Shown here in pieces: positions 31,838 to 41,254 of a stretch of DNA of 64,000 nucleotides. The notes under the pieces are model-generated. The model saw nothing but the letters and a program-made list of their open reading frames with translations, was not told the origin of the DNA and did no database searches. This DNA comes from F23-B02 sp045601285 (GTDB lineage Bacteria > Bacillota > Clostridia > Oscillospirales > Oscillospiraceae): positions 15,015-79,014 of the forward strand of contig JAZRZJ010000049.1 of assembly GCA_045601285.1 (NCBI GenBank), written 5' to 3'. Position 1 is the stretch's first letter. Every line of letters begins with the position of its first letter. Both the position numbers and the translations under genes were made by a program.

Positions 31838-33173
31838 AATTGTCCCCCGTACAATCATTTTTTATTATTTCCACTCTCAAAACCGTGTCACCGCATTTTG
31901 CCTCGCACCGCTCGGCAACGCCGAAGCCGTACACCGCGATGACACCCTCGCCGTCTCGAAAGACGGGAGTTTTATTCCGCACATTCTGCGGCAGCTTTTT
32001 CTCCGAAAAAAGCTCTTTAAGACTTTTTGTGCAGTCACGGTAGGATAGCCTTATTTTGTCCCCGTCGCAGCGGGAGGTAAGGGCTATCTTACCATAAATT
32101 CCGCTGTATTTAAAGTCAAATTTGTTAATAGATTTAAATACTTCGGTGCAGCCTTCAATCAGCCGCGTTTTCACGGTTTCATTCCGTTCGGGAATAAAAA
32201 CCTCGCCGTTTACTGCCAGCTCATAGCAGCCCAGCTTTTCATTTTCAGCTCCGAAATACAGCCTGCCGCTGTCACGGCTGACACGCATACCGGGAACATC
32301 GGCGTAAGCAAGGCCTTCGCCCTCAAGAAGCTTCAGCAGGGCATCGCAATGGCGTGCCGCAAGCGAGCCCCTGCACACCGTGCGGAGCACTCTGACTGCA
32401 ACGGGCTTCGGAAGCTCCTTCAGCGCACAAGCTGCAATTGAGTTTTCTCTCATGTTCTCTGCGATAAACTTTTCCGCCATACCGCACAGCAGGGTCTCAT
32501 CATCACGAAGTCCCAGGGACGTGCGCAGGACGGCATCTGAAAACGAAGGATTTATCGCCTTCAGAACAGGCATAACTCTGTGCCTGATAAGGTTTCTTGT
32601 ATAGTCATCGGAGGCATTGCTGCTGTCCTCCACATGAGGAATATTCTTCTCCTCAAGGTAGGCTTCAATTTCCTCCCTTGTGTTCATAAGCAGCGGTCTG
32701 ACAATGTTTCCCCGAATCACAGGAATGCCCGAAAGGCCTTTTGCACCACTGCCTCTTGTGAGGTTCAGCAGAACGGTTTCCGCATTGTCATCGGCATTGT
32801 GCGCCGTGGCAATCACATTGCAGGAAAGCTTTTCAGCAGCTTCACTGAGGAAGGCATAGCGCATTTCTCTTGCGGTTTCCTCAAGGCTTCTGCGTGATTT
32901 CTCCGCCTCAGCCGAAACATCTCCGCTTCCGCAGAGAAACGGGATATTTCTCTGTGCGCACTGCTCCCCGGCAAAGCGTGCATCGCGCTCGGATTCCTCG
33001 CCGCGCAGACGGTGATTGAAATGCGCCGCGCACACGGTGATGCCGAGCTTTTCCGAGTTTTCCCAAAGGCTGCTCAGAAGGCACATGGAATCGGCACCGC
33101 CCGAAAGAGCCACAAGCACTCTGTCGCCCGCGGAAAGCATATCAAATTTTCCGATTCCCTCAGTTGTAGTCAT
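31821..33173 (-). CDS. tilS: tRNA(Ile)-lysidine synthetase
   Basis: 450 residues from ATG 33173, which overlaps the dnaB end by 14 bases; the 20 extra residues upstream lie within dnaB and are unlikely. It converts the wobble C of the AUA-reading tRNA-Ile to lysidine. The PP-loop motif ALSGGADSM begins at residue 22, and AAHFNHRLRGEESERD and ATAHNADDNAETVLLNLTRG are the family motifs. C-terminal substrate-binding domains follow. No clear ribosome binding site, consistent with coupling to dnaB. Confidence 0.93.
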   Translation of the reverse strand: MTTTEGIGKFDMLSAGDRVLVALSGGADSMCLLSSLWENSEKLGITVCAAHFNHRLRGEESERDARFAGEQCAQRNIPFLCGSGDVSAEAEKSRRSLEETAREMRYAFLSEAAEKLSCNVIATAHNADDNAETVLLNLTRGSGAKGLSGIPVIRGNIVRPLLMNTREEIEAYLEEKNIPHVEDSSNASDDYTRNLIRHRVMPVLKAINPSFSDAVLRTSLGLRDDETLLCGMAEKFIAENMRENSIAACALKELPKPVAVRVLRTVCRGSLAARHCDALLKLLEGEGLAYADVPGMRVSRDSGRLYFGAENEKLGCYELAVNGEVFIPERNETVKTRLIEGCTEVFKSINKFDFKYSGIYGKIALTSRCDGDKIRLSYRDCTKSLKELFSEKKLPQNVRNKTPVFRDGEGVIAVYGFGVAERCEAKCGDTVLRVEIIKNDCTGDNYGKNQ

Positions 33174-34512
33174 TTTCGTTGGCACCGGTGTAGTTTGCAA
33201 AGGTTGTGAACTCGGGCAGCCAGCGCAGGTCAACGGTGCCCGTTCTGCCCTTTCTGTTTTTCAGTATAATGGCCTCGGCGTGAGTCTGGTCGCTCTCCTC
33301 GGGCTTATAGTAGGCTTCACGGTAAAGGCCGATGACAACGTCGGCGTCCTGCTCGATTGCGCCTGATTCACGCAGGTCGGAAAGCTGGGGACGCTTGTTT
33401 GGTCGGCTCTCATTGGCACGGCTGAGCTGGCTCAGGCAGATTACGGGAACGTCAAGCTCCTTTGCCATGATTTTCATCATACGGCTGATGTCGGAAACCA
33501 CCTGCTGACGATTTTCGCCCGAGTAGCTGCGGGAATCTCCCCCCGCAGATTGCATTAGCTGAAGGTAGTCGATAACCACAAGTCCCAGATTGCCGATTCT
33601 GCGGCACTGGGCATTCATATCGGAAACGGATAGCATGGGGTTATCGTCAATGCGCATATCCGTAACGGACAGCTCCTGCGCAGCGTCTATAATAAGACTC
33701 CACTCGTCCTTTGTGAGCTTGCCCGTAAGCATATTCTGGGAGGACACTCTTGCCTCGCCTGCGATTACGCGGCTTACAAGCTGCTCACGGCTCATTTCCA
33801 GAGAGAACACCGCAACCGTCTTGTCTGTGTTTTTTGCAACGTGTGCGGCAATGTTCAGGGCAATACTGGTCTTGCCCATGCCGGGACGCGCCGCAACAAG
33901 AATAAGCTCGCCCTTATTAAGACCCAGAATGGTACGGTCAAGGTCATCAAGTCCCGTGGAAAGTCCCGGAATCTTCTGGCCCGATTCCGCTGCCTTGTTC
34001 ATGTTGTCGCAGACATTCTGCACAACGGTGGCAACGGGAACAAGTCCGCCCACATTTCTGCCCTGACGCAGCGCGTAAATCTTGCGCTCTGCGGCCTCGA
34101 GAACGGTTTCCGCATCGCCGCTTCCCTCATAAACCAGCTTGCTGATTTCGTCGGCAGCGGTGCCGAGATTGCGCAGGAGCGCTCTGTCGCGGACGATTGC
34201 CGCGTACTCCAGCACGTTTGCCGCAGTGGGCGTAACACGCATGAGCTCCGCAATGTACTCGGGGCTGTTGTCGCGGTAAACACCGCGCACCTTCATCTGA
34301 TCCAGCACGGTTACGGGGTCGATGGTCTGGCCGTAGGAGAACATGGAATAAATGGTATCAAATATATCCTTGTTCTGCGGAGTATAAAATTCCGTACCCT
34401 TGACTTTTTCTATTACGTCGGGAATGCAGCGTATGTCAATGAGCATGGCTCCGATAACCGCCTGCTCGGCGCTTGCGGAGTTCGGTACCTGTTTTCCTAA
34501 CAGTTCTTCCAT
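33160..34512 (-). CDS. dnaB: Replicative DNA helicase
   Basis: 450 residues with the usual N-terminal DnaB domain (NSASAEQAVIGAMLID) and RecA-type core: Walker A AARPGMGKTS, Walker B LVVIDYLQLM and the arginine-finger region LSQLSRANESRPNKRPQLSDLRESGAIEQDADVV, in part. This hexamer unwinds DNA at the replication fork. The gene lies between rplI and tilS; the order gdpP-rplI-dnaB is conserved in Firmicutes (called dnaC in Bacillus). Confidence 0.96.
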   Translation of the reverse strand: MEELLGKQVPNSASAEQAVIGAMLIDIRCIPDVIEKVKGTEFYTPQNKDIFDTIYSMFSYGQTIDPVTVLDQMKVRGVYRDNSPEYIAELMRVTPTAANVLEYAAIVRDRALLRNLGTAADEISKLVYEGSGDAETVLEAAERKIYALRQGRNVGGLVPVATVVQNVCDNMNKAAESGQKIPGLSTGLDDLDRTILGLNKGELILVAARPGMGKTSIALNIAAHVAKNTDKTVAVFSLEMSREQLVSRVIAGEARVSSQNMLTGKLTKDEWSLIIDAAQELSVTDMRIDDNPMLSVSDMNAQCRRIGNLGLVVIDYLQLMQSAGGDSRSYSGENRQQVVSDISRMMKIMAKELDVPVICLSQLSRANESRPNKRPQLSDLRESGAIEQDADVVIGLYREAYYKPEESDQTHAEAIILKNRKGRTGTVDLRWLPEFTTFANYTGANENDYN

Positions 34513-34535
34513 GTTAAATCACCAAATACTAAAAA

Positions 34536-34982
34536 TTATCCCTCGATTACCTGAAGGTGAACGGTTCCGGAAATTTCATAGCCGAGCTTGGCCTTGACCT
34601 CATAAGCACCAAAGGTCTTGATGGGCTCTGCCTGAACGATTTTGTTCTTTTCAATCTCAATGCCGTGCTGCTCCTTGAGAGCCTCGGAAATTTCCTGAGA
34701 GGTGACGGCACCAAAGAGCTTGCCGCCGCTGCCCGCTTTGGCGCGGATTATTACTATTACTGCGCCAAGCTTCCTGGAATTTTCAAGAGCAAGCTCCTTT
34801 TCCCGTGCGATCTGTGCGGCCTTGGCTTTTTCCTTAAGCTTCATTGCGTTTATGTTGTCGGCAGTTGCTTCACTTGCAAGCTTGCGGGGAAGGAGGTAGT
34901 TGCGTGCATAGCCGTCGGAGACCTCTTTCATTTCACCCTTTTTGCCCTGTCCTTTTACGTCAACACTGAATATAACTTTCAT
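34536..34982 (-). CDS. rplI: 50S ribosomal protein L9
   Basis: 148 residues. The N-terminal domain has KGQGKKGEMKEVSDGYARNY and LLPRKLA, the rRNA-binding signature, joined by a long central helix to the C-terminal domain (GSGGKLFGAVTSQEI and following). Length and sequence are typical. It lies in the gdpP-rplI-dnaB group with 23-24-base spacers. Confidence 0.97.
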   Translation of the reverse strand: MKVIFSVDVKGQGKKGEMKEVSDGYARNYLLPRKLASEATADNINAMKLKEKAKAAQIAREKELALENSRKLGAVIVIIRAKAGSGGKLFGAVTSQEISEALKEQHGIEIEKNKIVQAEPIKTFGAYEVKAKLGYEISGTVHLQVIEG

Positions 34983-35006
34983 TGTATTTTTTCCTTTCTC
35001 TGATTA

Positions 35007-37013
35007 TCACACATCAAAATATTCATCGATTGCTGTTTTCAGCGAGGTAAGCGCAGTTTTAAGGCTTGTGTTTTTAATCTGCGCTGCCGCTGATGCGCGG
35101 TTTCCGCCTCCGCCCAGCTTTTCCATAATGAGCTGAACGTTCACCTCACCGATGCTTCGTGCGGAAACAAACACATCGCCGTTATCCATCGGATACATGA
35201 CCATTGAGGCCTCAACACCCGATATATCCAGAAGCTCGTCCGCTGCCTGAGCAGCAACGATTCTGTTCTGTGGAGTTTCGGGCGCAGCGATTGCAAGACC
35301 GCGGTATATTCCCGCCTTCTGCATGATTTTGTATCTGGCAACACTCTGCTCAACATCGCTCTGGAGGAGTTTTTTGACCTCGGTGGTGTTGGCACCGCAG
35401 CGGCGCAGAACCGCAGCGGCATCAAAGGTTCTGTCGCCCGTGCGCATTGAAAAGCTTTTGGTGTCAAGCACAATGCCCGAAAGAATTGCCTCTGCCTCGC
35501 ATCTGAGAAGCTGTCTGCCCTCCATAATGACCTCAACGACCTCGGTGAGAAGCTCACAGGCAGAGGAGGCATAGGGCTCAACAAAGCTGAGGTCTGCCTT
35601 GTCGATATAGGTTGCGGCTCTGCGGTGGTGGTCAATGACGGTGACCTTGTTGCAAGACTGCAGAAGTCCTATATCTTCAACCTGCTCGGGACGGTTTGTA
35701 TCAACAACCACAAGCAAAGTGCGTCCGTCGGCTATGAGCATGGCCTCCTGGGGAGTTACAAAGGCATGCTCGTACTCGGGCGTTGCCTGAAGCTTTCGGA
35801 TAAGGGGCTTTGCGGAGCTTTTCTCCGTATCCGCAACAATATGGGCGGATACTCCGAATTTTCTTGCAATGGCGCAAACGGCAACCGATGCTCCGATGCT
35901 GTCCATATCGCTGAAGCGGTGGCCCATGACGAGAACGCGCGATGCGTCCTTTATGAGAACGGCAATGGCATTTGCCATGACGCGCGATTTGACCTTTGTG
36001 CGCGTTTCAATTTCGCCCGCCTTGCCGCCGAAGAATTCAAAGTTAAAGCGGTTTTTGATGACGGCCTGGTCGCCGCCTCTTGACAGTGCCATTTCAACGC
36101 TGAGCTCCGCAAACTGCAGGGTTTCGGTAAAATCCGCAGCACCGCGTCCGACGCCGATGCTGAGTGTGGCGTGAATTCCGCTGGGGCTTACCACATCGTG
36201 CACGATCTGAAGGATGCTGAATTTGCCCTCCTGCACCTTGTTCATATAGCGTTCTTCAAAAAGGAACATATAGCGGTCGCGGTCAAAGCGGCGAAGCACG
36301 CCGTGCTTGTCCTCACACCACTGCTGAAGCTTGTCACCGATTTCATCGCGCAGGTCGTTTCTGATTCGCTCGGGCTGATTTTTCATCAGCTCCTCGAAGT
36401 TATCAATGACGAAAATTGCCGCAACGGGATGAGATGCTTCGTATTCTTTCCGCAGGTCATCATACTCGGTGATATCCATCCAGTAAGCAATACCCATGAG
36501 GGTGCGGGTGCCGCTTTCCTCACTGCTGGGGCGCACAATATTTCCGTAAATCTGATATTTTCTGCCGCCGACATCAACAACCTCTGGACACTGGGTTTTC
36601 CCTTCCACCAGCCATTTGCCCGAGAAGGAGGGAATCAGCTCCGCCACGCTTGTGTCGGTGTGGGTTGCCTTTTCGCCGCATATTGAAAAAAACTTGTCGT
36701 TGCCCCAGATTATTCTGGAGTCATCAAGGCGGAACACAACAATGGGCAGCGGGAAATTCATCAGCGTATGATTTTTTGCGCTTTCCGTGTCATAGGTTAC
36801 GGAGTCAATATACGCCTTGAGCGCCCTTCCCTTGCGTCTGCGGTTTATGTAGGAATAAATCAGCAGCGCAAGAATAGCAACACCCTCTGCTGCCGCAAGA
36901 TAAAGGTTATACTCCGTCTTTATCAGCAGTGTTGCAACGGCAAACACCAGCAGGAAAAACAAGTAAGGTCTTGTATTCGGTTCAAGAAGTCTCTGCGTTT
37001 TATTTTTATTCAC
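35007..37013 (-). CDS. gdpP: Cyclic-di-AMP phosphodiesterase GdpP-type (DHH-DHHA1)
   Basis: 668 residues from a GTG start seven bases after GGAGG. Two membrane helices (residues ~15-60) precede a PAS-like domain, a degenerate GGDEF domain (~180-310) and the DHH/DHHA1 phosphoesterase. Metal ligands are seen in GHRFSDMDSIGAS, LLVVVDTNRPE and VTVIDHHRRA, and the C-terminal GGGGNRASAAAQ binds substrate. It lowers c-di-AMP, a potassium and cell-wall signal. Position before rplI is conserved in Firmicutes. Confidence 0.95.
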   Translation of the reverse strand: MNKNKTQRLLEPNTRPYLFFLLVFAVATLLIKTEYNLYLAAAEGVAILALLIYSYINRRRKGRALKAYIDSVTYDTESAKNHTLMNFPLPIVVFRLDDSRIIWGNDKFFSICGEKATHTDTSVAELIPSFSGKWLVEGKTQCPEVVDVGGRKYQIYGNIVRPSSEESGTRTLMGIAYWMDITEYDDLRKEYEASHPVAAIFVIDNFEELMKNQPERIRNDLRDEIGDKLQQWCEDKHGVLRRFDRDRYMFLFEERYMNKVQEGKFSILQIVHDVVSPSGIHATLSIGVGRGAADFTETLQFAELSVEMALSRGGDQAVIKNRFNFEFFGGKAGEIETRTKVKSRVMANAIAVLIKDASRVLVMGHRFSDMDSIGASVAVCAIARKFGVSAHIVADTEKSSAKPLIRKLQATPEYEHAFVTPQEAMLIADGRTLLVVVDTNRPEQVEDIGLLQSCNKVTVIDHHRRAATYIDKADLSFVEPYASSACELLTEVVEVIMEGRQLLRCEAEAILSGIVLDTKSFSMRTGDRTFDAAAVLRRCGANTTEVKKLLQSDVEQSVARYKIMQKAGIYRGLAIAAPETPQNRIVAAQAADELLDISGVEASMVMYPMDNGDVFVSARSIGEVNVQLIMEKLGGGGNRASAAAQIKNTSLKTALTSLKTAIDEYFDV

Positions 37014-37073
37014 AGCATACCCTCCGCTAAAAAGGCATAATTATAGTTATAAAGATAGTTATAGATGGTAATT

Positions 37074-37102
37074 AGTATAACAAAATTTCTTTCTTATTAC
37101 AA
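37074..37102 (-). promoter_or_regulatory. Promoter of the gdpP operon
   Basis: On the minus strand TTGTAA (37102-37097) and TATACT (37079-37074) are 17 bases apart. It probably serves gdpP, rplI, dnaB, tilS, hpt and ftsH, which are all closely spaced. Confidence 0.6.
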
Positions 37103-37154
37103 CACATAAATCCGTAATCTCCGCACAAAATTAATCTGACAGGAGGTTTTACTT

Positions 37155-38183
37155 ATGAAAGCAGTAATTATGGCAGGCGGAGAAGGAACCAGACTGAAGC
37201 CCGTTTCGGGCGATACTCCGAAACCTCTCGTTTCCCTTTGCGGCAGACCCGTCATGGAGCACATTGTTCTGCTTCTGAAAAAGCACGGAATTACCGACAT
37301 ATGCTGTGCGCTGAAATACCGTCCGGAAGAAATTGAGGGATATTTCGGAAACGGTGAAAAATTCGGCGTTTCCATGCAGTATCGCGTGGAAACCGAGGCC
37401 CTCGGAACTGCCGGCGGTGTTAAAAACTGCGGGGATTTTTACGATGGCGAGGACTTTCTCGTCATAAGCGGCGACGCAATCTGCGATTTTGATTTGTCGG
37501 ATTTCATAGCCCAGCACGAAAAGCGCCGACCCGCTGTTTCAATCGCGCTGTATCCGCACCCCGAGCCTCTGCGCTACGGACTTGCCCTCTGCGGCAGGGA
37601 CGGCTGCGTACACAGCTTTATAGAAAAACCCGACTGGCGCAGGGTCGTTACAAACCTTGTGAACACGGGCATTTATATTATTTCTCCCAGCGCCATGGCT
37701 CATGTGCCGGAAGGCGAGGTTTTTGATTTTGCCAAAGACCTCTTTCCCCTTCTGCTTAAGGAAAAGCAGAAGCTTTTCGGCTATGTTGCCGACGGCTACT
37801 GGTGCGATATAGGCACGCCGAAATGCTACTACCAGTGCTGTGTGGACGCTCTTGAGGACAGACTGCAAATTGAAAAATGCGGCGGCTTTGAGAGCACTCC
37901 GCAGGAGGAAAGCTCCGAGACAGACACCGAGGGCGAACAGGTCATCTGCCGCGACAGAGCGCGTCTCATGGATTCCGTCTCTGCGGTTTTTATGGACTTG
38001 GGCGCGGATTTTTCCGACGGTCTTTGGCTTCGCGGCTCCGACTTTGAGCTTTCGGTTTTCCCGATGCCCGACACCGCCGCACTCTGCATACGCGCAAACT
38101 CCGGGGACGCCGAGCTTGCCAGAGAGCTTTCCGCCTCCGCCGCCTCGCTCGTAAAGGAGCTTGAAAAGCGGCTTGATATGTAA
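37155..38183 (+). CDS. Sugar-phosphate nucleotidyltransferase with C-terminal phosphomutase-like tail
   Basis: 342 residues behind AGGAGG. The N-terminal 230 residues are a nucleotidyltransferase (MKAVIMAGGEGTRLKP, then TPKPLVSLCGRPVMEH, SGDAICDFDL and VNTGIYIISP), which makes an NDP-sugar, probably GDP-mannose or a relative, for the envelope. An acidic linker near 250-268 is followed by about 75 residues (FSDGLWLRGSDFELSVFPMP, then LCIRANSGDAELARELS) resembling domain 4 of phosphohexomutases. Large relatives carry a whole phosphomutase; here the middle is missing. A collapsed fusion is inferred. Confidence 0.8.
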   Translation: MKAVIMAGGEGTRLKPVSGDTPKPLVSLCGRPVMEHIVLLLKKHGITDICCALKYRPEEIEGYFGNGEKFGVSMQYRVETEALGTAGGVKNCGDFYDGEDFLVISGDAICDFDLSDFIAQHEKRRPAVSIALYPHPEPLRYGLALCGRDGCVHSFIEKPDWRRVVTNLVNTGIYIISPSAMAHVPEGEVFDFAKDLFPLLLKEKQKLFGYVADGYWCDIGTPKCYYQCCVDALEDRLQIEKCGGFESTPQEESSETDTEGEQVICRDRARLMDSVSAVFMDLGADFSDGLWLRGSDFELSVFPMPDTAALCIRANSGDAELARELSASAASLVKELEKRLDM

Positions 38184-38232
38184 AGCGGTATGATGTATAA
38201 TTTCCTCATATAAGCTATGGGGAGGTCACACC

Positions 38233-38829
38233 GTGGACATTGAAAAAACCGTAAGCAGTCTTAAGGCCCGTCACTTTGACGTAAGCCGTTTTGCAACAAA
38301 GGAAGAGGCCGCCGAGTATCTCTGCGGCGAAATTAAAAACACCACCGTAGGTATAGGCGGCTGCAAGACCGCCGACCAGATGGGTCTGTATGACCTGCTG
38401 AAAGCGCAGGGCAATGAGGTGTTCTGGCACTGGCGTGAGCCGGGCTTTGAAACCCTCGAAAAAGAGAACGCCTCCGAGGTGTTCATTTCCTCCGCAAACG
38501 CCATTTCCGAGAACGGCGAAATCGTCAACATCGACGGACGCGGCAACCGCCTTGCAGGTCTTGTGTTCGGAAAAAAGCGCGTTTACATCGTGGCAGGCAC
38601 AAACAAAATCTGCCCCGATTTTGAGTCCGCGGTTTACCGCGCACGCAACGTTGCCGCGGTGCAGAACTGTAAACGCTTTGAGGGAAAAACACCCTGCAAG
38701 CTGGACGGAAAATGCCACGACTGCAAGAGTCCCGGACGCATCTGCAATGCCATGCTGGTACTCTGGGGTCCCATGATGGACATGCAGAAGCTTGAGGTCG
38801 TTCTCATCGACGAGGAGCTGGGAATGTAA
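38233..38829 (+). CDS. LUD-domain (LutC/YkgG-like) protein
   Basis: 198 residues from GTG 38233, behind GGGGAGG. The LUD fold is recognised by TTVGIGGCKTADQMGLYDLL, VFISSANAISENGEIVNIDG-type core (SANAISENGEIVNIDGRGNR) and KRVYIVAGTNKI. A Cys-rich C-terminal patch (TPCKLDGKCHDCKSPGRICN) could bind metal or an Fe-S cluster. LUD proteins occur with lactate-oxidation complexes, but lutA and lutB are not here. It is coupled to the cupin gene through a TAATG overlap. Confidence 0.85.
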   Translation: MDIEKTVSSLKARHFDVSRFATKEEAAEYLCGEIKNTTVGIGGCKTADQMGLYDLLKAQGNEVFWHWREPGFETLEKENASEVFISSANAISENGEIVNIDGRGNRLAGLVFGKKRVYIVAGTNKICPDFESAVYRARNVAAVQNCKRFEGKTPCKLDGKCHDCKSPGRICNAMLVLWGPMMDMQKLEVVLIDEELGM

Positions 38830-39179
38830 TGGTCAGAAGAAATGATGAGCACAGAATCGACGTCGTTGAAAAGGTGTTCGGCGCCGACGGCCAGGTAATT
38901 TTCAAGCGCATTATCGAAAAACCCGAGGAGCTTTACGGCAAAGGGCGCGTTTTCTCCGTGGTAACGCTGGAGAAGGACTGCGGTCTTGGCTATCACACGC
39001 ATAAGGGCGACGGTGAATTTTATTATGTGCTTTCCGGCGAGGCCGAATACAGCGACAACGGAAATGTCGTAACACTCAAGGCCGGAGACTCCGCCTTCTG
39101 TCCCGACGGCGAAGGTCACGGAATAGTAAACCGCAGTGATGAACCCTGTGTATTCATGGGACTGATTATTTACAACTGA
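38829..39179 (+). CDS. Cupin-domain protein
   Basis: 116 residues. A single Cupin_2 barrel with the two motifs GYHTHKGDGEFYYVLSGEAE and GDSAFCPDGEGHGIVN, containing the His/Glu residues that bind a metal. The start overlaps the LUD gene stop, so the two proteins are made together and may act on one substrate. No specific reaction can be named. Confidence 0.88.
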   Translation: MVRRNDEHRIDVVEKVFGADGQVIFKRIIEKPEELYGKGRVFSVVTLEKDCGLGYHTHKGDGEFYYVLSGEAEYSDNGNVVTLKAGDSAFCPDGEGHGIVNRSDEPCVFMGLIIYN

Positions 39180-39185
39180 ATTTGA

Positions 39186-39227
39186 GTAACAAAAAATCCC
39201 GACCTCACGGTCGGGATTTTTTGTTAC
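39186..39227. terminator. Bidirectional terminator, cupin gene and V-ATPase operon
   Basis: AAAAAATCCCGACC and GGTCGGGATTTTTT form a perfect stem with T runs on both strands; the outer arms extend to GTAAC/GTTAC. It overlaps the last codons of the V-ATPase D gene. Confidence 0.9.
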
Positions 39228-39874
39228 TTAAAGTCGTGTGCGTTCTGAAGAACCATTTCCTTGACCTTCAGAAGTCTTACCTTTGTGGCGTTTTCGTTTT
39301 CCTCAAGCTTCATGGAGATATACTTGATATTCTCCTCAAGCTCGGGAATCATGACATACTCAAGAGCATTGACTCTGCGGCGGGTTTTTTCAATCTCCTC
39401 CGCAAGCAGCTGCATGGTCTTTTCAACCTGCGCAAGCTCAAGCATATCCTCGAAAACTCTTGCCAGCTCGTCCAGGGCATCGTCAAGCTCGCCGCTGGTC
39501 TGTGCAAAGCCGTAGGGGTAAATCTCAGAGGGGTCGTTATTCTTGGTGTGGAAGGAATACTCCGGAACGTTGACGCTCATGATGTTTTTGAACTTCATGT
39601 CAAGCTCAACGCTCTGGCGGGGATACAGAAGTGCCTGCTCCAGCATTTCCGGTGACATGACGGAGCTTGCCACCTGCTGTGCCGCGAAAGCATTTGTGAG
39701 ACCCTTTTCTACGCGCTCGCGCAGCTCCTTGTTCACACGTACAATCTCCAGAAACCGGCGCATCAGCTCATCGCGCTTATCTTTCATAAGCTTGTGACCG
39801 CGGCGTGCGGTTTTAAGTCTGCCTTTGAGCTGTTTCAGCACCATTCTGGTGGGGGTAATTGTGGTGCTTGCCAA
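39224..39874 (-). CDS. V-type ATP synthase/ATPase subunit D
   Basis: 216 residues from a TTG start, about eight bases after GGGGG. The N-terminus ITPTRMVLKQLKGRLKTARR and a long coiled coil with KTRRRVNALEYVMIPELEEN near the C-terminus identify the central-shaft subunit that turns inside the A3B3 head. It is the last gene of the nine-gene operon. Confidence 0.95.
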   Translation of the reverse strand: MASTTITPTRMVLKQLKGRLKTARRGHKLMKDKRDELMRRFLEIVRVNKELRERVEKGLTNAFAAQQVASSVMSPEMLEQALLYPRQSVELDMKFKNIMSVNVPEYSFHTKNNDPSEIYPYGFAQTSGELDDALDELARVFEDMLELAQVEKTMQLLAEEIEKTRRRVNALEYVMIPELEENIKYISMKLEENENATKVRLLKVKEMVLQNAHDFK

Positions 39875-39886
39875 ATTTCTTCCCCC

Positions 39887-41254
39887 TTACTTCATGTACT
39901 TTTCGATGAGCTCTGGTTTGATTCTCTTCAGTTCCGCTCTGGGCAGAAGCTTCAGCAGATCCCAGCCCAGATCGAGAGTTTCCTCGATGCTGCGGTTGGT
40001 GTCATTGCCCTGATTGACGTAGCGCTTTTCAAACTCGTCGGCAAACCTTGCAAACTGCTTGTCGTCATCGCTCAGTGCGGCTTCACCGAGGATCGTCATG
40101 AGTTCCTTTGCGTCTTTGCCGCGGGAGTATGCGGCGAAGAGCTGGTTCATGGTGCCGGAGTGGTCCTCGCGGGTCTTGCCTGCACCGATACCCTTATCTT
40201 TCAGACGGCTCAGAGAAGGCAGAACGTCAACGGGAGGAACGATGCCCTTGCGGTGCAGGTCACGGCTGAGGATAATCTGACCCTCGGTGATGTAGCCCGT
40301 AAGGTCGGGAATGGGGTGGGTCTTGTCGTCCTCGGGCATGGTCAGAATGGGAATCATGGTGATGGAGCCCTTCTTACCGATGCGGCGGCCGGCACGTTCA
40401 TACATGGTCGCAAGGTCGGTGTACAGGTAGCCGGGATAGCCGCGGCGGCCGGGTACTTCCTTCTTTGCTGCGGAAACCTCACGCAGAGCTTCTGCGTAGT
40501 TGGTGATATCGGTGATGATGACCAGAACCTGCATATCCTTCTCGAATGCAAGGTACTCGGCAGCGGTCAGCGCCATACGGGGAGTAGCGATACGCTCAAC
40601 CGCGGGGTCGTTTGCAAGGTTGGAGAAAACAACGGTACGGTCAATTGCGCCGGTGCGCTTGAAGTCGTTGATGAAGTATTCGCTTTCCTCGAAGGTGATA
40701 CCTACTGCGGCGAATACAACGGCGAAGCTTTCGCCGTCGCCCAGAACCTTTGCCTGACGTGCGATCTGGGCTGCAAGTGCCGCGTGGGGCAGACCGGAGG
40801 CGGAGAAGATAGGAAGCTTCTGACCTCTGACAAGAGTGTTCAGACCGTCGATGGTGGAAACACCGGTCTGAATGAATTCTGCGGGGTATGCACGGGCTGC
40901 GGGGTTCATAGGCAGACCGTTAATATCGCGGTGTGCCTCGGCAAGAATTTCGGGGCCGCCGTCAATGGGCTTGCCCATGCCGTTGAATACGCGGCCCAGC
41001 ATATCCTCGGAAACAGCAAGCTCCAGAGGGTGACCGAGGAAGCGTACCTTGGTGTTCGCAACGTTGATGCCCTGGGCGGAGTCGAAGAGCTGAACAACAG
41101 CCTTGTCGCCTTCAACCTCAAGAACCTTGCCCAGACGGACTTCACCGGTGGGAAGCTCGATTTCAGCAAGCTCGTCGTAGGTTACGCCGTCAACCTGGAC
41201 GACTGCCATCAGAGGACTCGCAACCTCTTTAATGGTTTTAAAATTCTTAATCAT
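39887..41254 (-). CDS. V-type ATP synthase/ATPase subunit B
   Basis: 455 residues, the non-catalytic head subunit. It lacks a functional P-loop as expected and has ILTMPEDDKTHPIPDLTGYI, GRRGYPGYLYTDLATMYERA and PIDGGPEI. Its ATG overlaps the A-subunit stop by four bases (ATGA), which couples synthesis of A and B. It contributes residues to the catalytic interfaces. Confidence 0.96.
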   Translation of the reverse strand: MIKNFKTIKEVASPLMAVVQVDGVTYDELAEIELPTGEVRLGKVLEVEGDKAVVQLFDSAQGINVANTKVRFLGHPLELAVSEDMLGRVFNGMGKPIDGGPEILAEAHRDINGLPMNPAARAYPAEFIQTGVSTIDGLNTLVRGQKLPIFSASGLPHAALAAQIARQAKVLGDGESFAVVFAAVGITFEESEYFINDFKRTGAIDRTVVFSNLANDPAVERIATPRMALTAAEYLAFEKDMQVLVIITDITNYAEALREVSAAKKEVPGRRGYPGYLYTDLATMYERAGRRIGKKGSITMIPILTMPEDDKTHPIPDLTGYITEGQIILSRDLHRKGIVPPVDVLPSLSRLKDKGIGAGKTREDHSGTMNQLFAAYSRGKDAKELMTILGEAALSDDDKQFARFADEFEKRYVNQGNDTNRSIEETLDLGWDLLKLLPRAELKRIKPELIEKYMK

